This document shows positions 1-11,543 of a stretch of 64,000 bases of DNA, piece by piece. Position numbers and translations under genes: made by a program. The stretch's first letter is position 1, and every line of letters starts with the position of its first letter. A model generated the notes under the pieces. That model saw nothing but the letters and a program-made list of their open reading frames with translations. It was not told the DNA's origin and ran no database searches. The DNA comes from Mallotus nudiflorus (lineage: Eukaryota; Streptophyta; Magnoliopsida; Malpighiales; Euphorbiaceae). Location of the stretch: positions 930,501-994,500 of the forward strand of contig CANTUR010000112.1 of assembly GCA_947683625.1 (NCBI GenBank), read 5' to 3'.

Positions 1-289
1 AAGTCCGAAACAATATTTTATACGAACAAATAGAGAATACGTTTGCGGGAGAGTAGTTAAGAGGTTTTTTTGTTTTTTTTTTCAAAAATATCATGCAATG
101 TTTAAATTCTGCCGTAAAGTCAACTTCTTGGGTTTTTTTTTTTTTCGAGTAATTATATTTTAAGAAAGGGAAACACTATGAAGGAACCTATACGCAGTTT
201 TAGCTTAATATTTAAGCTGAATTCTAAATTGCAATTTAATTTCTTTCTTATTACTCAATTTATACATTGGTTTTGACGTGGTTTTAAAG

Positions 290-440
290 CTGAAAACATT
301 ATTTATATAGATATATATCAGTTAGAGTATATCCATCTCATCTCTGCATCTTTCCATTTGCACAAAAAAAAAAAAAAAAAAAAAGAAAAAAAGCAAAACA
401 AAGCATCTTTGCACATCCTCAACTTGTGAATATAGTTCCT
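290..440 (+). promoter_or_regulatory. Core promoter and 5' leader of serpin gene 1
   Basis: A TATA-like stretch (TTTATATA, about 302-309) sits some 130 bp before the serpin ATG. It is followed by a CT-rich, then A-rich, leader. The same arrangement is conserved upstream of serpin gene 2 (TATA-like at 21,731), which supports it being functional. The transcription start is not determined. Confidence 0.45.
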
Positions 441-2117
441 ATGGAGGCTGGGCCAAGTCCTATGGAGATTGACGCTGCCTTCTTGGAGAAGGGTAATAAC
501 AATTTAGAGTTTGGGATGCGCATGGCTAGGCATCTAATTCTCAAAGAAATCAAGAACGGCTGCAAAAACAATGTGCTTCTGTCTCCATTGTCACTGCATA
601 CTGTGCTGAATATGGTTGCTTCTGGCTCGACAGGACGGACTTTGAAGCAGTTGCTTAGCTTTCTTGAATCAGATAGCATTAGTCAACTCAATGCTCAATC
701 ATCCCAATTCATGAAACTCTCAACTACTGGCCAAGAATTTCTTGAATTCGAAGATGTTGATGATGATCCCAATTCACAACCTTCGCTTACCATGAGCAAT
801 AATCCATCTTTTGTCAATGGGTTTGGAGGATTCTCCCAAAGCATTGACCAGCCACACTCCTTTTCGTTTCATGGAGGGTTTTCTCCCCCAGTTTGCTATG
901 GCTCTTCTCCTTTCTTTTTAGCTGGTGGAAATGCCAATGGAAATGTGGGACTCCCCACAAGATGCAACTATCAAGAACCAATCATTTCGTTTGTTAATGG
1001 AATCTGGCTGGCTCATGGATTCAATATGAAGCCTTCGTTCAAACAGCTAGCTGAAGAGGTTTATAAGGCCAGAGCCGAATTGGTTGACTTTCAGAACCAG
1101 GTATCCTTCTATTATCTTTTTTTTTTTCCTAATTTTTATTTAAACCATTCATATACAAAGTCCATAGATTCTGATTAATCAAGTTCAACAACTAATTTAA
1201 ATTTCTGCATACAACACGAATCAAACTTGAGACATCGCTTAAACAAAAGCAGCTCTTGTTGGTATGCTCTATTTAGTTACATATTGTGTGACTTTTCAAG
1301 TTTTGTTTTGTTTTCTGATAAATGTTAGTTCTTGCAGGCTGAGCAAGCGAGGAAAGAAGTGAATTTGTGGGCGAAAAAAGCAACCAAAGGTCTCGTACCT
1401 GACCTCCTTCCTGTTGGATTCTTTAAGAGTAATACAATACTCGCGCTTGCAAATGCACTCTACTTTAAAGGAACTTGGCTTCATACATTTGATTTCACAA
1501 GAACTAGACCTGAAGACTTTCATCTCCTAGATGGAAAGGCAATCAAAGTTCCTTTCATGATTGGCGATTGTTTTCAGCCACAATTTTATGGATCATTTGA
1601 AGGTTTCAAGCTTCTCAAGATGCCGTATAAAAAGGGCAAAGACAACAAGCAATATTCAATGTTTATCTTTCTTCCTGATAAGGTGGAGGGGCTTGAAGAA
1701 CTAGTACAAAAGTTCAATTCTAATCCAAGGTTCTTATATAAGCATTGGGAGCTTCAGAAAGTGGAGCTTTCTAAGATGTGGATTCCGAAGTTCAAATTCT
1801 CATATGATTTAATAGCTTCAGACATCATGAAAGAATTGGGATTGAATTTGATTTTCGAGGATCATGGGGAGCTCACAGAGATAGTTGACTCTTCCCAACT
1901 TTATGTGTCCGATGCAATTCACAAAGCTTACGTTGAAGTAAACGAACAAGGTACAGTCGCAGCTGCTGTGACTCTCATGTCATTTTGTCAATCAGCTGCA
2001 GCAATTAAGTACCGTCCTCCAGTGAGTTTTATTGCTGACCATCCTTTCATGTTCATGATTAAAGAAGAGGTGTCCGGGATCGTTCTTTTTGCTGGAGCTG
2101 TACTTAATCCTATTTAG
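441..2117 (+). CDS. Serpin (plant ZX-like) gene 1, two exons
   Basis: Serine/cysteine protease inhibitor of the serpin superfamily. Exon 1 is 441-1100 and exon 2 is 1338-2117. The 237-bp phase-0 intron has GT at 1101 and AG at 1336-1337. The spliced product is 479 residues, against about 390 for most plant serpins. SPLSLHTVLNM near residue 48, FVNGIW near 184 and ANALYFKGTW in exon 2 are serpin core motifs. The reactive-centre loop starts at about residue 423 (hinge EQGTVAAAV) and is followed by the conserved ADHPFMFMI and the C-terminal NP. An acidic then Gly/Ser/Asn-rich insertion at about residues 92-178 is unusual. No signal peptide is seen, so a cytosolic or nuclear protein is inferred. 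ATG 441 was chosen; the open frame extends 5 codons upstream without an ATG. The reading frame is intact. Confidence 0.9.
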
Positions 2118-2387
2118 GAATTTGGCGAAACATTTACCCTTTTTTGTTTTCAATTGCATAAATAATAACTGTTTTCAATCTTTTTTGTTTTTAACTGTCA
2201 AAGGCTTCGAATCTTCATTTAGAGATGTTATGTTTCAATTTTGCTAGATGAGTGTGTCGGGAGACGAGAAGGGCTGTTCCTGTTGTGCTGCTCATTAAAA
2301 TTCAAATGTATCAAAATCAACATTTCAATTTGTATTTGAATTTTTGTGTTCTTTATGATGGTAAAAAACCATTGCCAAAAATATAAT
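2118..2387 (+). other. 3' flank of serpin 1 up to the retroelement insertion
   Basis: This is an AT-rich, T-run-containing 3' UTR and downstream region that matches the region after the serpin 2 stop. It ends in ATAAT (2383-2387), the target-site duplication of the Tat element. No separate gene is seen. Confidence 0.6.
2383..2387. repeat. Target-site duplication (left) of Tat element, ATAAT
   Basis: ATAAT here is repeated at 19,282-19,286, directly after the 3' LTR. A 5-bp duplication is standard for LTR-element integration and fixes both element boundaries. Confidence 0.8.
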
Positions 2388-4453
2388 TGTAGACACCCGG
2401 TTTGGTTGGTCCGTGTTAGGGGACGAATTAGGGGTGCTCGGTTTGACCGGCCCGTTGTCAAGCCCAATGATGAGAATGTGATACTTTGACACGAGAATGA
2501 AATTTGAATCTCTAAGTGGAAAGTGGACTTGAAAACCTAGAAGCCCAGAAAAACCCCAAACCAAGCCCAGCTATCCAAATTCGGTCCAAGCCCGCTTGGC
2601 CCGTGCGCAGGCCTGGGCCAAAGGGGCATCACCTCAGTGTAATGAGGTGATCGCCTCTTTGGCAGTTGCCAATGAGGTGATCGTCTCATCACAGAGGCGA
2701 TCGCCTCACCAATGAGGCACCGCCTCTATGGCAGCCCATTTAATGCAGCTGCAATCATGACAATTAAGTGGTGCGGGCCCCACTCTCCAGACTTTCTTCT
2801 TGTATGAGGAAAAGACTTTTGGGGAAAGAAAAAAGGCTAGAAGAGCTCATGATGGGCTAAGAGGCTGAGGGGCATGGGAAATCTAAGGGATAAAAAGAAA
2901 AAAAGAGAGAAAGGAGAGGGGGGTGAGAAAAAAAAGGAGAGCTCTGTAATAGAAAAAAAGAGCTCTGAAAAAAGAGAGAAAAAAAAAAGAAAAGAAGAAA
3001 AAAATGTTCTAAAGAAGTGGAGGAAGGTTGAAGAGAGGAGGTCCACTTTCCTATAAGAGAAGAAGGAAGAAACTTGTGTCAAGGAGAGATACCACATCCT
3101 AGCAAGGATCTCAATCAAAGTAGCTCTGAGGGCCTCTTATTTTGGTATAAAATCTGCACTTTAAACTTGACATGTTCATCATTTTGTATGTTCTTGCTTG
3201 TGTGTAACTGAGTTTTTAGCATATTTTAGGTTTATCTCTAGTGTGTCATGCTTGATATCTCATTTTGTTGATGGATCTTTGAATATTTTTGCATGTAGTC
3301 GTAGTATGATGAATGTAGAGTGTATATATGCATGTTTTGGTTACTTAGAGTATAAGTTTGCATGTCTTGGGAGTCAGAGCCGGCCTGGTGGTGAGGCGAC
3401 GCCTCTTCACAGAGGCGTTGCCTCATCTTAATGAGACGATCACCTTATCAATGAGGCAATCACCCCATTGACAGGCCCTTAGGGAGCCTATCTTTTGTGT
3501 GCATGTTGCTAGTTTTTGTCTCGAGATTGCAAGAGCCCTGTTAATGAGGCGTCGCCTCATCAAATAGGCAACTGCCTCATTGGCAGGGTTAACCCGCTTC
3601 CTGCTTCATTCTTTTATTGTTTGTTTGTTGTGACATCTGCTTTAACATGTCCTCTTTTGACCTTAAATATGTCTGTGTGATTGCATGATGGTGATTATCT
3701 TGATTATTTGATGCTTTCTTTAGTTATGATGTGAAACCTCTTTATAGAACCTCTTTGTAAATATCGTTACACGTGATTCCATTTTTTTGTGAAAGGAAGG
3801 GCTAACCGTGTATTATTTGCAGGAATTACTTGATAATTTCTGTCATCGAGTAGTCACTTTTGCTAGTTACCTCTTGGATACTGCTGCTTTTATGTTATTT
3901 TAATAGTTTATTTTCGGTATATGCTTGGTTTATTTTCTGTATATTGTTAGCTTATTTAGTTAAAAAGCGTTGTAATCCTTAATCCCTTCCCCTTTTAATT
4001 TTGAATGTATGGTTGCAAATTATTATTTATTTTATTTACTGCATTTTTTTTAAATGTTAGGACCTAAAGGCATGAAATTGGACTAATGTGCAAACTCAGA
4101 CTTAATTATAAAATCTGGCAATTATCCAAAGGCAATTTCATTACATGTGGTAAATGAGGAAATAATTAAATAATTAAATGGTAATAAAACGCAAAACACA
4201 AACGGAGGCCAACCGCAAGGTTGGGTGAGCATTCAAACGCTCATATCCAGTTTTCAAACCCGATCTCTGATGACGGCTTCTGGGAACCTCCGTGGGATCC
4301 AGTTGCTGTACAGTATGTCTCGACTTTTATCCGGGTGGCGACTCCATCTCCGAATAGGCCCATGACCTATATCGTATTTCCTAGTGGGCCTCGAGCCTAC
4401 ATAGTGCCGTGGTGGCCAAACACTGGGGCACACGCTAAATCCCACCACCTACA
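2388..4453 (+). repeat. 5' LTR of Tat element
   Basis: This 2066-bp LTR begins TGTAGACACC and ends CACCTACA. It aligns over its length to 17,298-19,281. It is about 80 bp longer than the 3' LTR, largely because of extra GAGGTGATCGCCTC-type units at 2640-2700. It contains palindromic GAGGCGATCGCCTC-family motifs at 2640-2730, 3390-3480 and 3540-3590, and a purine-rich tract at 2820-3060. ORFs inside it are low-complexity artefacts. Confidence 0.9.
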
Positions 4454-4454
4454 G

Positions 4455-4472
4455 TGGTGACTCCACTGGGGA
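4455..4472 (+). other. Primer-binding site of Tat element
   Basis: TGGTGACTCCACTGGGGA lies one base after the 5' LTR. The leading TGG is the complement of a tRNA CCA end, and its position is diagnostic. Which tRNA primes synthesis was not determined. Confidence 0.7.
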
Positions 4473-5388
4473 TTGAGAAACTGATTCCAGTGTTTTGCGT
4501 TTTATCATCTTTAATTATTTTCTTTTTTCTTCCTGCATTTATGCATTCACTACACATTTTGCACACAATGAGCACTTTAGTCCCAAATAAACCCGACAAT
4601 AGTCAGTACTTCGCTACCTACATTTCACTCAAATCTAGTGGTGGAATATTTGATTATTGTTACTCACGACACGTACTAATCCACGTTGTTTGACCCTTGA
4701 GTGGGGAGACATATATGGATGTATATCGTTGTGGGAGTCGAAGCCTTTTTACCCAAGACTCAAGCCTATGTAATGACTTAGCAACTATCCTTAGGAATTT
4801 TCCCACATGCATGTGTATTATGCCATCTAATGGACCCTTAAAATAAATCTCGAGCCCATCAATAAGCAGTCCAAAATAAAGTGGGCCCTTGTGTCCAACC
4901 AAAGCCCATTATAAATAAGCTAGTCAAATAAGGGCCTTTCATGCCTACTTATAACCCATTTCAAATGGGCCTTGACAAGTAAGTTTATGGTGCTAAGGAT
5001 TTTGGCTTATAGAAAGTGGACTCGAGTTTTATTTAAAGGAACCATTACTTGTTTGAATCATTTTGAGAGTTTTCTTGCATACGTCAGTTTTGTTATCCCC
5101 CGCTGATAATTAAAACCTAGGCCAAAAATCCTAGGACAAGATACTCACCATCGAATACGTGTGTGGGAGAAATAAGGGTGGAAGTTTGCACATTTAAGTT
5201 CTTTGTTTTGATCTTGTATATCTTTTCGTGTGTGACCTTTTTGTTTCTAAATAAAACAAACTTGCATATCATGCATACACGTCATGCATCATTCTAACCA
5301 GTTGTTTTGCATCGCTATAAATCCTTTAAGCTCAGCAGGGTGGGTCCGAGCTAGTTCAGGTCGTTTGATCAGAAATTCAGAATTAGGA
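4473..5388 (+). other. Tat element untranslated leader
   Basis: About 900 bp between the primer-binding site and gag. No coding sequence is supported. It would hold packaging signals in an active element. Short ORFs here show no family motifs. Confidence 0.5.
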
Positions 5389-7130
5389 ATGGCAGGAGGG
5401 TTTGATCCAGAAGCATTTGGGGCACGGTGGAAAAAAGAAGTAATAACAGAAACCCAGGCTATGATAAAGGAAATGATGGGGGAGATTACTAATCTTATAA
5501 GAGAAAGTCAGCCAACAGAGCCACCTAATGGACCGCCAATCGATCCGGTCAATCTTGATGAGGAGATACCGATTAGAGGAAGGGAAGAGGATGATGTAAT
5601 AGTATTGGCCAATCCGGGAAATCAAAGAAATCCCAGCCGAAGATGTGGGTCAGACCGAGTGGGCTAATAATATGACCAACGTGATGAACCAGATACAGGT
5701 AATGATGTAGGAGAAGGGTATGGTCGCCCCCCTAGATTATGATCTAAATTTGGAAAAGGATGATGAACCGCTGCCTCGTAAGTTTAAATTCCCAGACATG
5801 AAGAAGTATACTGGTGCTGAGGATCCCCATTTGCATTTGAAGCAATATGTAACATGCATGAAGGCTACTGAGCTAATTGAGAGCCAAATTGTTAAGCAGT
5901 TCCCTATTTCACTAGAAGGAGTGTCGATTCATTGGTATTACGCCTTGGAACCACATGTTCAGTCGGATTGGAAAGAACTGTGCATTGCTTTTGTCAAGCA
6001 ATATGGTCTCAACGTCTAACTAGAAATGTCCTTGAGAGATTTGCAGAATACCAAGCAGAACTTTAGCGAGCCTTTTGCTAATTACTTGACTCGTTGGAGG
6101 GGAAAATTGTCCTTGATGAGGCATAGGCCAGCTGAGTCCGACTAGTTGGTCTTGGCAATAGAAGGGTGTGTTCCCGCATTTTCTAGGAAATTGAGGGATC
6201 TGGGGATCAGAATTTTTGAAAAGTTATACAGATTTGGGGTCCAGAAAGAATCAGATTTGGCTCAAGAGAAAAATTTTTTTGGACAAGGTTCTGGGGGCAA
6301 AGAGGGGGCCAGCTCGAGCATTAATGTTCAGATTCATGTTATGCAACCATTGAATAGTAATGTACAAGTTAGTGCAGTTAGATAGCCCTAGAGATTTTCT
6401 AATCTGGGACGTCCTATGTCTAAGGTCCTCGATAAGCTCATTGAAAAGAACCTGCTATGACCTTTGCCTTCGCAATAACCCTTGCCTAGAGCCAACCCAA
6501 AGCTTTTCTGTAAATTTCATTAAACCATCAGGCATGACATAGAAAACTATGCCCAGTTAAAGCATGAAATCCAAGATTTGATAGACTCAGGTAAAATCAC
6601 CGACCCAGAAAACAGAAAACCAAACACTCAAACCAACCCATTACCCAATTACCGAAATGTACCACCTCCTAACCCATCCATTCTGATGGTCAGCTCTGGC
6701 CTAACATAAGAACATGTCCTAAACTCCTTCATTGATGTCTCTCATAATTCCCAACAAGTCAAGCCTGAAAATCTGAGAACAAGCAAATAACCCACAGAGT
6801 TATAGGTGCAAGTCTTAGATATATGGAGTTCCGATGATGAAAGCAAATAACAAGTTGACCTATAGGACAAGGAGGGGTGTAAGCAGAATTAGTCCATGGG
6901 AAAGGTCGAAGAAAAGGGAAAAGGAACCGAGGTTACTAAGACTGGTCCTAAAAAGGCAGGAGGTGCAGAGAAGGGAAAGGGGGTGGAATAAAGTAGAGAG
7001 ACCATTACTAGTGTTTGGGAGTTACTCATGCATTCTAGGGATCATAGGGAAGCCCTGGTCCTAGCACTAGACCAAAGAAAGATTTTTACTAATTTCACTC
7101 CAGAACAGATGGTTCAGTCACTAACAAAAA
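5389..7130 (+). pseudogene. gag pseudogene of Tat element
   Basis: The nucleocapsid polyprotein region begins at ATG 5389 (MAGGFDPEAF). A frameshift near 5670 moves to the frame holding the retrotransposon gag core at 5720-6390 (KFKFPDMKKYTG, HWYYALEPHV, FANYLTRWRG). In-frame stops occur at 6017-6019 and near 6145. A C-terminal stretch near 6535-6710 (LKHEIQDLIDSGKIT) matches the usual Tat gag tail. Several frame changes make it non-functional. Domain assignment rests on the order of conserved short motifs. Confidence 0.75.
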
Positions 7131-7140
7131 CTCCTTAAGG

Positions 7141-7593
7141 AATAATAACTTTTTCCAATGACGATCTGCCTCTAGAAGGGAGAGATCACCACAAAGCCTT
7201 GTTTATCAAAGCTAAGGTAAAAGGGAAGATACCTATTACGTGATGGTTGATAATGGTTCTGCCATCAATGTATGTCCATTGAAGATTCTGCTAAAGCTAA
7301 GGCTGACGGTAGCTGACTTAAAACCTTTTGAAGTAGTTATCAAGGCTTACGATGACACCAAAAGATCTGTGGAGGGAACTTTCAGGGCGTTAGTCAAAAC
7401 AAGGCCTATAGAAGTCTGGGTTGACCTGCATGTGATTGATATCACGATAACCTTTGCCATTTTATTGGGAAGGCCATGGTTTCACCCCCTGGGCAGCATT
7501 CCATCCACTGTTCATTAAAAGGTTAAGTTTCCACATGAAGGAAGAGTTGTCACCATCTCAGCCGAAACTGAAGTCGCCATAGCCGCACTGAAG
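7141..7593 (+). pseudogene. Aspartic protease domain, Tat element (degenerate)
   Basis: Begins with the conserved lead-in DLPLEGRDHHKALFI in one frame, then shifts to the frame containing the active-site-like VDNGSAINVCP at about 7243-7275. ILLGRPWFHPLGSIPSTVH follows near 7465-7518 and ends in a stop where the family reads through. The catalytic DNGSA of this lineage is present. It would process the gag-pol polyprotein. Confidence 0.7.
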
Positions 7594-9608
7594 TTGACCC
7601 CTAAGGAGGTTTCCCCTAGCCCTAGTTTTGAAGTCTATGTGATCTATGAAGATGAGATGGATGAAAGGGTTCTGAGAATGATGCACAATATGAAATTTCT
7701 GCCCGGCATGAGGTTAGGGAAAAATCAGAGTGGACCCTCAAAGTTTGTGAGAAGCAAGGTACCTGTTCTAAAGCATGGGCTAGGATTCAAAGAGGTTGAT
7801 AAATCTAGGAAGGAATTAGGGGTGTCAGACCGGTCTGAGGAAAAGGAGGAGGAAATTATAGCTAGAAAGAAGACTTTGTGGGAAATCTTTATAAAGGAAG
7901 GCACCGGGCACCCATACAGAGGAACTCCAAAACCTCTCCTAATGGCTGGGGAAGTTATCCTAGGATTTGAGATTTTTGCTGAGTTTATGAACAAAACTGG
8001 GGAAGCTGCTATCAAAAAGGCCCTTATTGAGGAGTTGGTACTGGTCGAAGAGGAGTCTAAAGAGGATAAAGCTACTTCGGAGCAGAAGAGCGTTGATGAT
8101 CAGAACAAAGACCTAGACTTTGAGACCTACATCCTCAATTCTATCACAGATGTCTTTTATAATGACTTTGATATTTCCATAGCTTCTCTGTTTAAAACTG
8201 ATGATCTTTTCTTTTCAAAAGTGAATGCAATGAAATCTGAACTTGCTTATTTGTGTGATGTGTTCCCTAATGGTTATTCTATTTGTGATGATCATTTCAT
8301 GCATATGTTTGATGTTAATTCCATGCAAACCAAATCATTTAATCTAGGCACAAATGATAATCCTAAAAATATACTGCTTGCTTCTGGCTTAACTCATGAT
8401 GAGAGAGAAAAAATGGAAAAGATCTTAAAAAAGAGACAGAAAGTATTTGCTTAGGGTTATGAAGACATGCCCGAAATCGATAGGGAGATCTCAGAACATA
8501 GAATCCCCGCATACCCTCACATAGCACCAATAAAGCATAAGCAAAGGAGGCTAAGGCCAGAATGGGCTCTTTTGGTTAAGGAAGAAGTTGAAAATCAGCT
8601 AAAGGCAAAGTTTTTAGAAGTGGTAGAGGACACTCAGTGGTTAGCGAATATAGTTCCAGTTCCCAAGAAGGATGGAAGGGTCAGAGTGTGTGTGGACTAC
8701 CAAGATTTGAATAAAGCCTGCCCTAAGGATGATTGATAGTACAACTTCCAATGTAATGTACTCTTTTATGGATGGATTTTCGGGATACAATCATATCATG
8801 ATGGCGGTAATGGATAGATTAAAGACATCATTCATCACCAAATGGGGCGTGTATTGTTACCAAGTGATGCCTTTCGGGTTAAAAAATGCAGGGGCCACTT
8901 ATCAGAGGATGGCGACTGCCCTACTGCATTACATGATCCATAAAGAGGTCGAAGTATATGTAGATGATATGATGGTGAAATCTACAACTAGGGAAGGGCA
9001 TTTTGAAGCACTAGACAAGTTTCTGGCTATGGCAGAAAAGTATAATCTTAGACTGAACTCAAAAAAGTGTGTTTTTAGGGTCACATCTAGGAAACTGTTG
9101 GGACACATTGTTAGTCATAAGGGAATAGAGATGGATCCAGATAAAATCAGAGCAATCAGGGATATGCCTACGCTAAAAAATGAAAAAGAGGTCTGAGGGT
9201 TTCTGGGGCACTTACAGTATATCAGCAGATTCATAGCCAAACTAACAGCCATCTGCGACCCTATCTTTAAGCTTCTGAAGAAAGACCAACCTGTTGTGTG
9301 GAACGAGAAGTGTCAATAGGCTTTTGAAACTATCAAGGATTATCTGATGAATCCCCTTGTCTTACAACCGCCGAGACTAGGTAAAGTCTTAATCCTGTAT
9401 TTGGCAATTGAAAAGGATGCAATAAGGGCGATGCTAGCACATGAAGGTGAAGGGAAAACAGAGCATGCTGTATATTACCTGAGTAAGAAGCTTCTACCCT
9501 ATGAAGCTACTTATAGTTTAGTAGAGAAAACTTGTCTAGCAGTGATTTGGGCAATGAGGAAACTCTGACACTACTTCCAGTCGTATAAGGTGCAAGCAGT
9601 TTCCAAAC
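7594..9608 (+). pseudogene. Reverse transcriptase and RNase H, Tat element
   Basis: A linker (7594-8454) leads to RT motifs VPKKDGRVRVCVDYQDLNKACPKDD (ending 8733), FMDGFSGYNH, MPFGLKNAGATYQR and the catalytic YVDDM near 8960. RNase H follows at about 9347-9568 (YYLSKKLLPYEATYS). About ten residues of the RT between CPKDD and the IDST motif are missing, with a frame change at 8729. Stops interrupt at 8452, 9194, 9317 and 9566. Non-functional. Assignment is secure from motif order. Confidence 0.85.
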
Positions 9609-10220
9609 ATGATCCCCTCCGGTACCTCCAGCAGACCCCGTCTCTTACGGGAAAATTGGCTAGGTGGCTCATTTTGCTCACAGAATTTAGCCAAAAAGAT
9701 AGTAAAAGGAAGAGCAGTAGCAAACTTCTTAGTGCAAAGCCCGGTCGAGGACACCCAAGAGTGGAAGCTGGAGTTCCCTGACGAGCATTTAGGGGCGATA
9801 GAGATACAAGATTGGGAAATGTACTTTGACGGAGCTGTCAATAACAAGGGGGCTAGGATAGGAGTAATTTTGGTTATGCCAAAAGGAGAAATGATCCTGA
9901 TGGCAAAAAGGCTCGAATTTGAAGCAACTAATAACCAAGAAAAATATGAAGCCTGCATCTTTGGCTTAGAAGCATTGTGTAGTGCAGGGGCGAAAAATGT
10001 CACTGTCTACGGAGATTCCATGCTAATTATAAAACAAGCCACCAAAGAATGGAAGATAAAAGAAGACAGATTATGGCTGTACTGGGAATACTTGACCACT
10101 ATTCTGTGCTCTTTCACACAATGTAAATTCATCTATTTGCTAAGGGAAGGAAACCAGGTAGCAGACGCCCTAGCCACACTGGCCTCCATGTGGGAAAGTG
10201 GGAAACAACTAGGGGCTAGA
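9609..10220 (+). pseudogene. Second (archaeal-like) RNase H of Tat element
   Basis: The frame moves to 9609-10664. MYFDGAVNNKGARIG (about 9820), YEACIFGLEAL and VYGDSMLIIKQ carry the Asp/Glu/Asp active-site residues of the additional RNase H. LREGNQVADALATLASM closes the domain. A second RNase H after RT-RNase H is characteristic of Tat/Ogre elements, which is the main lineage evidence here. This domain is itself uninterrupted. Confidence 0.8.
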
Positions 10221-11543
10221 CCTTTAATTCTCATAAAGTCTCGAGCCCCCTGTTATGAAAAGGTGAAAGTAATGCCAGTTGATGTCACTGAGAAACCTTC
10301 GTTCTATGATTTACAAAGGTATCTGAAAACTGGGCAATTTCCCGATGATGTTGATAAGAAAGAAAAGATATCCCTACAAATGTTGTCTCGGCAGTTCATA
10401 AGCCACAGGGGGATGTTATACAAAAGAATGCTAGTCGGGGTACACCTCAGATGTGTTGATAAGGAGGAAGGTCGGAAGCTTATAGAAGCAATTCATGAAG
10501 GGGTGTGCGGACCACATATGAATGAGACTGTCTTGGCAAAGAAAATAGCCCACCAGGGGTACTTCTGGCTCACTATGGAAGTGGATTGTGTTGGATTTAT
10601 GAAGAAATGTCACAATTGCCAAACATATGGTGATGTTAGCCACCTACCATCTATGGAACTTTAAGGAATGACGTCTCCTTGGTTGTTTGTTGTATAGGGG
10701 ATTAACATTATAGGTGAGATAAGGCCAAAAGCAACTAATGGTTATCGGTGCATCATTGTGGCCATCAACTACTTCTCCAAGTGGGTTGAGGCTGAATCTT
10801 ATGCTACCGTAGGGGCGAGGCAGATGTCGAGGTTCATCGAAAATAACATAATCTGTAGGTATGGTTTGCCACACCATATAGTCACAGAAAATGGTGTTCA
10901 GTTTCGAGCAGAGATGACTATACTACTAAAGGACTATAAGATTGAGCACCACAGATCATCTCCATATACGCCACAGACGAACGGGGCGGTAGAAGCAGCA
11001 AATAAGAATGTAAATAAGATCTTGGCTAAGACGCTGGAAAATTACCAAGATTGGGCTGATTACTTACAATTCGCATTATAGGGGTACCGAACTACTGCTA
11101 GAACCTCGACAGGGGTCACTCCATACTCCTTAGTTTATGGGTGTGAGGCAGTTTTGCCCGTAGAGGTCGAGATAAGGTCATTGAGAGTCCTTCTGGAGTC
11201 TAAACTCCCCGAGTATCAGTGGGTCAAAAGTCGGTTGGCTCAGTTGGCACTGCTGGACGAAAAGAGGATGAAGGCTATGTATCATTCTCAGTTGTATCAG
11301 AGAAGAATAGCTCGTGCCTACAATAAGAAGATCAAGCCAGGCAAGATTCGAGAAGGGGATCTGGTGTTGAAACTCACAAGATCAGTCATGACTGATCCTC
11401 GAGGAAAGTTTAAACCCAACTAGGAGGGACCGTATCTAGTAAAGAAGCTATTTTCGAAAGGCGCTGCCATTTTGTCTGACATGGAGGGAAACGAGTTCAA
11501 AGAACCCATCAACCTAGATAAACTCAAGAAATACTTTTTGTAA
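10221..11543 (+). pseudogene. Integrase, Tat element (catalytic residues altered)
   Basis: The zinc-binding HHCC region is at about 10,470-10,640 (HEGVCGPHMNE...KKCHNCQTYG). The core domain follows: NYFSKWVEAE, RYGLPHHIVTENGVQF and SPYTPQTNGAVEA. Stops TAG at 10,695, 11,079 and 11,421 fall where the family has Trp. The first catalytic Asp is Asn (codon 10,704) and the second is Glu (codon 10,887). The third acidic residue (Glu) is kept. The frame ends at TAA 11,541. Inactive as it stands. Confidence 0.85.

Larger units (their letters stand above)
1..2387. repeat. Segmental duplication copy 1, left part (serpin unit)
   Basis: From about position 50 the DNA aligns by eye to 21,478-23,815, through promoter, both exons, intron and 3' flank. 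The copy continues beyond the Tat insertion at 19,287-20,500, which aligns to 23,830-25,230. The duplication may begin left of the window. Confidence 0.8.

Noticed and set aside
426..440. Upstream extension of the serpin 1 reading frame from a GTG
   Set aside because: Plant genes start at ATG; the first in-frame ATG is 441 and gene 2 has the same arrangement (ATG 21,854).
2837..3118. ORFs across the purine-rich part of the 5' LTR
   Set aside because: Lys/Glu or Phe/Ser low-complexity translations of a GA-rich tract present in both LTRs; no family motif.
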